The translations under genes and the position numbers were made by a program. Source: Pseudarthrobacter sp. C4D7 (GTDB lineage: Bacteria; Actinomycetota; Actinomycetes; Actinomycetales; Micrococcaceae). From it: 64,000 nucleotides of DNA. Of the stretch, positions 60,608 through 64,000 are shown piece by piece; position 1 is the stretch's first letter; each line of letters starts with the position of its first letter. The notes below the pieces were generated by a model that was not told the DNA's origin, ran no database searches, and saw nothing but the letters and a program-made list of their open reading frames with translations. The DNA lies in contig NZ_JABFMW010000012.1 in assembly GCF_013359725.1 (NCBI RefSeq), positions 39,123 to 103,122 of the forward strand. The letters run 5' to 3'.

Positions 60608-61969
60608 ATGACTGGCTCTGCGGCGGTGGATGAAGACGGGAGTACGGCTGGTACCAGCCCGGCCCGGGCGGGCGAAGCCGCCGCCGAGACCGTGGTGGAC
60701 CGGCTGTTCTTCACCTTCAGCGGCCTGAGCTGCATCTGGTTTGCGGTGGTGCTCCTGCAGTCCAGCCTGGAATGGGGCCACATCTGGTTTCTGGCGGTGT
60801 TCTGGGCGGCCCTGGCCTATCTGGTGCTGCCCCGCCTGCACCGCATCCTTACCCGGATCTACCTGCCGGACTATTTCATCGGCCGGTCGCGCACCAGCGA
60901 CGGGTTGCTGGGGGACCCGGTCAACGTTGCCGTCCTGGGCAGTGGCGGGCAGATCCATGCCGTCATGGGAAAGGCCAAGTGGACGCTCGCCGATCCGGTC
61001 ACTGCCGCATCCAGCCGCCGGATCATTACCTCGACTTTGACCCGCCGCAGCTACGACGAAGCGCCTGTGAGCCCGTTGTTCCTGTTTGGCCGGCAGCAGG
61101 ATTTCGCCTATCAGCAGGAAGTGGACGGCAACCCGGGGAAGCGGCACCACATCAGGTTCTGGAAGGCGCCCCCGGGATGGCTGCTGCCCGGAGGGATCCC
61201 AGTGGACTGGCTGGCGGCCGGAACCTACGACCGCGCCGTGGGCCTTTCGCTGTTTACGCTGCAGGTCACGCATAAAATCGCGGCGGGCATCGATGCTGAA
61301 CGGGACTATGTGGTGGAGTCCATCCGCTCCGCTGCGCCTGAGGCCCGGGTCAGGATCATCAAGGATTTTTCCACCGGATACCACTCCCGGAACGGGGGCG
61401 GGGACAGCATCATCACCGATGGCGACCTGCCCATCGTGGACCTCACCGGCGTTCCGGCCCCGGACTTCGCGCCCGCCATACTGCAGGACCCGCGTGCCAC
61501 ACGCCCGTTGCCCACGTTGTTCGGCGCTGTCCTGGTTGCCTGCAGGGGCTTCGCGGCCCTGTTCCTGACCTTCGCCCTGGCAGTAGCCGCAACCGATGGG
61601 TCCCTGGCCGGGCCGCTCCTGGGTACCACGCCCACGCCTGATGTTTCAGCGGCGCTGGCTCCAGCCGCCGTCGTGATGGGGCTCTTCGCCCTCACCGAAT
61701 TCCTCCTTGCCTGGTTCATCTCCCGTGGCGGGAACCGGGCCCGCGTAACTGCCATGACCCTCGGCGCCCTGTCCATCACTGCCCAGTTCATCGCCACCCT
61801 TTCGGGTGGCCCGGCCATCACTTTGGCCACCACACTGGTCAGCTTTTCGCTGGACATCCTGCTGATCCTTGCCCTGTCCAGCGAACGTGCCCGGATGTTT
61901 GCCCGGAGCCGGTCCGGAAGCCTCAGGCGCTCTGTGGATCCGGGCCCGCTGCCTTCGCCGGCCGCATAA
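60608..61969 (+). CDS. LssY_C domain membrane protein
   Basis: 453 residues. N-terminal membrane segments (IWFAVVLLQSSLEWGHIWFLAVFWAALAY), a soluble middle with the LssY_C pattern (DPVNVAVLGSGGQIHAVMGKAKWTLADPV; SPLFLFGRQQDFAYQQ; RHHIRFWK; YDRAVGLSLFTLQVTHKIAAGIDAERDYVV), and three to four C-terminal helices. Function unknown; lipid-linked roles are suspected in relatives. Starts 21 bp after the XDH stop. Confidence 0.85.
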   Translation: MTGSAAVDEDGSTAGTSPARAGEAAAETVVDRLFFTFSGLSCIWFAVVLLQSSLEWGHIWFLAVFWAALAYLVLPRLHRILTRIYLPDYFIGRSRTSDGLLGDPVNVAVLGSGGQIHAVMGKAKWTLADPVTAASSRRIITSTLTRRSYDEAPVSPLFLFGRQQDFAYQQEVDGNPGKRHHIRFWKAPPGWLLPGGIPVDWLAAGTYDRAVGLSLFTLQVTHKIAAGIDAERDYVVESIRSAAPEARVRIIKDFSTGYHSRNGGGDSIITDGDLPIVDLTGVPAPDFAPAILQDPRATRPLPTLFGAVLVACRGFAALFLTFALAVAATDGSLAGPLLGTTPTPDVSAALAPAAVVMGLFALTEFLLAWFISRGGNRARVTAMTLGALSITAQFIATLSGGPAITLATTLVSFSLDILLILALSSERARMFARSRSGSLRRSVDPGPLPSPAA

Positions 61970-62033
61970 AGCCCCCGGGCAACTCACCTCGGCCAATTCA
62001 CCCTGCCATGGACGCACGCAATATAGTCGGGGG

Positions 62034-63014
62034 ATGGAACAGCGGATTTTAGGCAAGACCGGACGGAATGTGTCCATCGTGGGGCTCGGCACCTGGCAGC
62101 TCGGCGCGGACTGGGGCAACGTTGACCCGGCACAGGCGCAGGCCATCCTGGCGGCTTCCGTAGAGGCGGGAGTCACCTTTTTTGATACCGCTGACGTCTA
62201 CGGTGACGGACGCAGCGAACAGGCCATCGGGAAGTTCCTCGCTGACAACCCCGGCGCCGGCGTTACCGTTGCCACCAAGATGGGCCGCCGTATGGAACAG
62301 CGGCCGGAAAACTACACCCTGGCCAACTTCCGCCAGTGGGTGGACCGTTCCAGGAAGAACCTCGGCACGGACACGCTGGACCTTGTCCAGCTCCACTGCC
62401 CGCCCACGCCCGTGTACAGCACCAATGAGGTCTACGACGCGCTGGACACCCTGGTGTCCGAAGGGGCCATCCGCAACTACGGCGTATCCGTGGAGCGGAC
62501 CGACGAAGCCCTGGAAGCCATCCGCCACGACGGAACCGCCTCAGTCCAGATCATCCTGAACGCCTTCCGGCTAAAGCCCCTGGATGAGGTGCTGCCGGCC
62601 GCCAAAGCTGCAGGCGTGGGCATCATCGCCCGCGTTCCGCTGGCATCGGGCCTGCTGTCCGGCAAGTATTCAAAGGACACCGCGTTCGCAGAGAATGACC
62701 ACCGGAATTACAACCGCAAGGGCGAGGCCTTCGACGTCGGGGAAACCTTCTCCGGCGTGGATTACGAGCTGGGCCTGAAGGCCGTGGCGGAGTTCGAACA
62801 ACTGGTACCCGAGGGCGCAACCACCGCACAGGCAGCCATCGCCTGGATCGCCGCGCAGGATGGAGTCACCAGCGTGATTCCAGGCGCCCGCAACGTGGAA
62901 CAGGCCCGTGCCAACGCTGCCGCTGCCGGTGTCAGCATCGGTAAAGAGTTCGACGACGGCGTCCGCTGGATCTACGACCACTACTTCCGCGAAGCCATCC
63001 ACCGGCGCTGGTAG
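62034..63014 (+). CDS. Aldo/keto reductase
   Basis: 326 residues from ATG 62034. TIM barrel with the catalytic tetrad: Asp/Tyr in FFDTADVYGDGRSE, Lys in VATKMG, His in LVQLHCPP; NADPH-binding IPGARNVEQARANAAA near the end. Starts at MEQRILGKTGRNVSIVGLG. Substrate unknown. Confidence 0.92.
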   Translation: MEQRILGKTGRNVSIVGLGTWQLGADWGNVDPAQAQAILAASVEAGVTFFDTADVYGDGRSEQAIGKFLADNPGAGVTVATKMGRRMEQRPENYTLANFRQWVDRSRKNLGTDTLDLVQLHCPPTPVYSTNEVYDALDTLVSEGAIRNYGVSVERTDEALEAIRHDGTASVQIILNAFRLKPLDEVLPAAKAAGVGIIARVPLASGLLSGKYSKDTAFAENDHRNYNRKGEAFDVGETFSGVDYELGLKAVAEFEQLVPEGATTAQAAIAWIAAQDGVTSVIPGARNVEQARANAAAAGVSIGKEFDDGVRWIYDHYFREAIHRRW

Positions 63015-63037
63015 CCGGTACCCCCGGGAGCACGCCG

Positions 63038-63685
63038 GTGACTGATTCCGTTCACGGTTTCGTTGAGCGGCTTGCCGCCGTGGAGCTGGGGCCTTCCTGC
63101 ACCAACTTCTTCGACCAAACGGTTCCCGGGAATGCGGTTCGCCGGCAGAACCTGGAGCTGTACCTGGAGGAGATGCTGGAACGGCGGCCGAAGGTGCTGC
63201 TGGTGGGGGAGGCGCCCGGCTTCAGGGGCATGCGGATCACCGGGGTGCCCTTCACCAACAGGGTCATCCTGGGAGGGTCCGCCAACAGCTTCGGGCTCTT
63301 CGGCCCCGGCAAGGGCTACGTGCTGCCGCCCGACGCTGCAGGGGTAGCCGCCGAGCCAACCGCCACCGTGCTCTGGCAAGTCCTGGAAGAAGTGGAGTTC
63401 CTGCCGCTGCTGTGGAGTGCTTTTCCCTGGCACACCCACAAGCCGGGGCAGCTGTTGTCCAACCGCACGCCCAGGCCGTCCGAAACCAAGCTCGGCACGC
63501 CTTTCTGGCAGGAACTGGCGGAGCTGTTCGGAGTCACCTCCATTGTCGCGGTGGGCAACGTCGCCCAGCACAGCCTGCAGCGCAGTGGCCTGTCCGCGCC
63601 AAAAATCCGGCACCCGGCCCATGGAGGGCGGTCCGGCTTCAAACAGGGTCTTGAGCAGTTGTTGGAAAATGGGATGCAGGACTGA
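63038..63685 (+). CDS. Uracil-DNA glycosylase family protein
   Basis: 215 residues. KVLLVGEAPGFRGMRITGVPFT is the catalytic-water and uracil-stacking region of family 4/5-like glycosylases, LWSAFPWHTHKPG continues the pocket, and VAVGNVAQHSLQ with the later IRHPAHGG form the DNA-binding end. No four-cysteine iron-sulphur set. GTG start, 23 bp after the reductase stop. Might excise uracil or hypoxanthine; sequence does not decide. Confidence 0.8.
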   Translation: MTDSVHGFVERLAAVELGPSCTNFFDQTVPGNAVRRQNLELYLEEMLERRPKVLLVGEAPGFRGMRITGVPFTNRVILGGSANSFGLFGPGKGYVLPPDAAGVAAEPTATVLWQVLEEVEFLPLLWSAFPWHTHKPGQLLSNRTPRPSETKLGTPFWQELAELFGVTSIVAVGNVAQHSLQRSGLSAPKIRHPAHGGRSGFKQGLEQLLENGMQD

Positions 63686-63735
63686 ACTGACGTCTTCACG
63701 GCCAGAATGTCGTACCCCCTTGTCATGATTGTTTT

Positions 63736-64000
63736 ATGGGAAAGGCAGCGGTAACCAGGGCTTATTCGGACATCCGTGCTGCCCTTGCTGTGCTGGTTGC
63801 TGAGGTTGATGGTGCCGGGGTGGAGCCGTTTTCCGGTGCTGACCCTCTGGCTGGTTTGTTGGATGGTTGCCTGGAGATTCTGGCGGGTTGCCGTGAGGTG
63901 GAAGCCGGGATTGCAGCGGTGAAGGCGAAGGCCGCGGTAGCGTACGCGGAGAGCGCCCATGGTGTTGCGGGGCCGGGCGTGCCGGTTGGGGTGCAGGAGA
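63736..64000 (+). CDS. DUF222/HNH endonuclease-like protein, 5' part (cut by window end)
   Basis: 88 codons are open to the window edge from ATG 63736: MGKAAVTRAYSDIRAALAVL, then LLDGCLEILAGCREVEAGIA and AVKAKAAVAYAESA. This is the usual N-terminus of actinobacterial DUF222 (13E12-type) proteins whose C-terminus carries an HNH motif, not visible here. Codon use (GTT, TTG, GGT) is less GC-rich than its neighbours, consistent with the multi-copy, mobile nature of this family. Confidence 0.75.
   Translation, partial: MGKAAVTRAYSDIRAALAVLVAEVDGAGVEPFSGADPLAGLLDGCLEILAGCREVEAGIAAVKAKAAVAYAESAHGVAGPGVPVGVQE

Noticed and set aside
63736..64000. DUF222/HNH fragment as a prophage or intein edge
   Set aside because: DUF222 proteins are common free-standing, multi-copy genes in actinobacteria; no phage genes nearby in view.

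Overview
The window is GC-rich chromosomal DNA with strong third-position G/C bias, frequent GTG starts, many ATGA/GTGA stop-start overlaps and long perfect GC-rich hairpins between convergent genes. Protein content (GAF-ANTAR regulators, Asp23/AmaP/DUF6286 cluster, DUF222-HNH protein, DesA3-like desaturase pair, stand-alone LigD polymerase domain) points to an actinobacterium of the Micrococcaceae, most likely Arthrobacter/Pseudarthrobacter or a close relative. No rRNA, tRNA, insertion sequence, prophage or CRISPR array was seen.

Layout. 1-2.0 kb: the start of a SoxR-type MerR regulator with a SoxR-like box, a nitronate monooxygenase and an SRPBCC protein. 2.0-6.2 kb: an envelope-stress locus on the minus strand with Asp23, a small membrane protein, two membrane-anchored Asp23-like proteins (AmaP, DUF6286), CsbD, then an ECF sigma factor, an anti-sigma zinc finger fused to an Asp23-like domain and one more Asp23-like protein. 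6.4-11.3 kb: stand-alone regulators and small enzymes, including two GAF-ANTAR proteins. 11.4-16 kb: a class A penicillin-binding protein divergent from a PadR regulator with a PGFG-repeat N-terminus, and an Amt ammonium transporter with a GlnR-like operator. 16-25 kb: amidohydrolase, DUF202 pair, LhgO, luciferase-like monooxygenase, a reductase/desaturase pair preceded by a coupled 10-codon uORF, and a zinc-type CDF exporter with its ArsR regulator. 25-39.7 kb: hydrolases, a REC protein, a third GAF-ANTAR protein, short adenylate kinase, PAP2, an HspR-like/Hsp20/J-domain stress group, GH1, App1, DUF72 and GH15 proteins, YegP, HAD and Zn-alcohol dehydrogenase.

39.7-60.6 kb is a purine-salvage and oxidation region. 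Guanine deaminase, a purine permease, XdhC and a two-polypeptide xanthine dehydrogenase run on plus; 8-oxoguanine deaminase, uricase and a urate-type permease run on minus. A minus-strand operon carries malic enzyme, malate synthase, a DUF6986 CitE/malate-synthase-like protein and ureidoglycine aminohydrolase, and is divergent from an IclR regulator. Together they would turn guanine and 8-oxoguanine into xanthine and urate, and feed glyoxylate into malate and pyruvate. The steps between urate oxidation and ureidoglycine (HIU hydrolase, OHCU decarboxylase, allantoinase, allantoate amidohydrolase) are not in the window. Odd items here are a terminator-linked structured leader upstream of uricase, an IclR-like site in front of a 68-residue protein of unknown function, and a cluster of three short direct duplications before the permease.

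60.6-64 kb: LssY_C membrane protein, aldo/keto reductase, uracil-DNA-glycosylase-family protein and the start of a DUF222/HNH protein cut by the window end. Coordinates were read by hand; start codons that rest on judgement are flagged.
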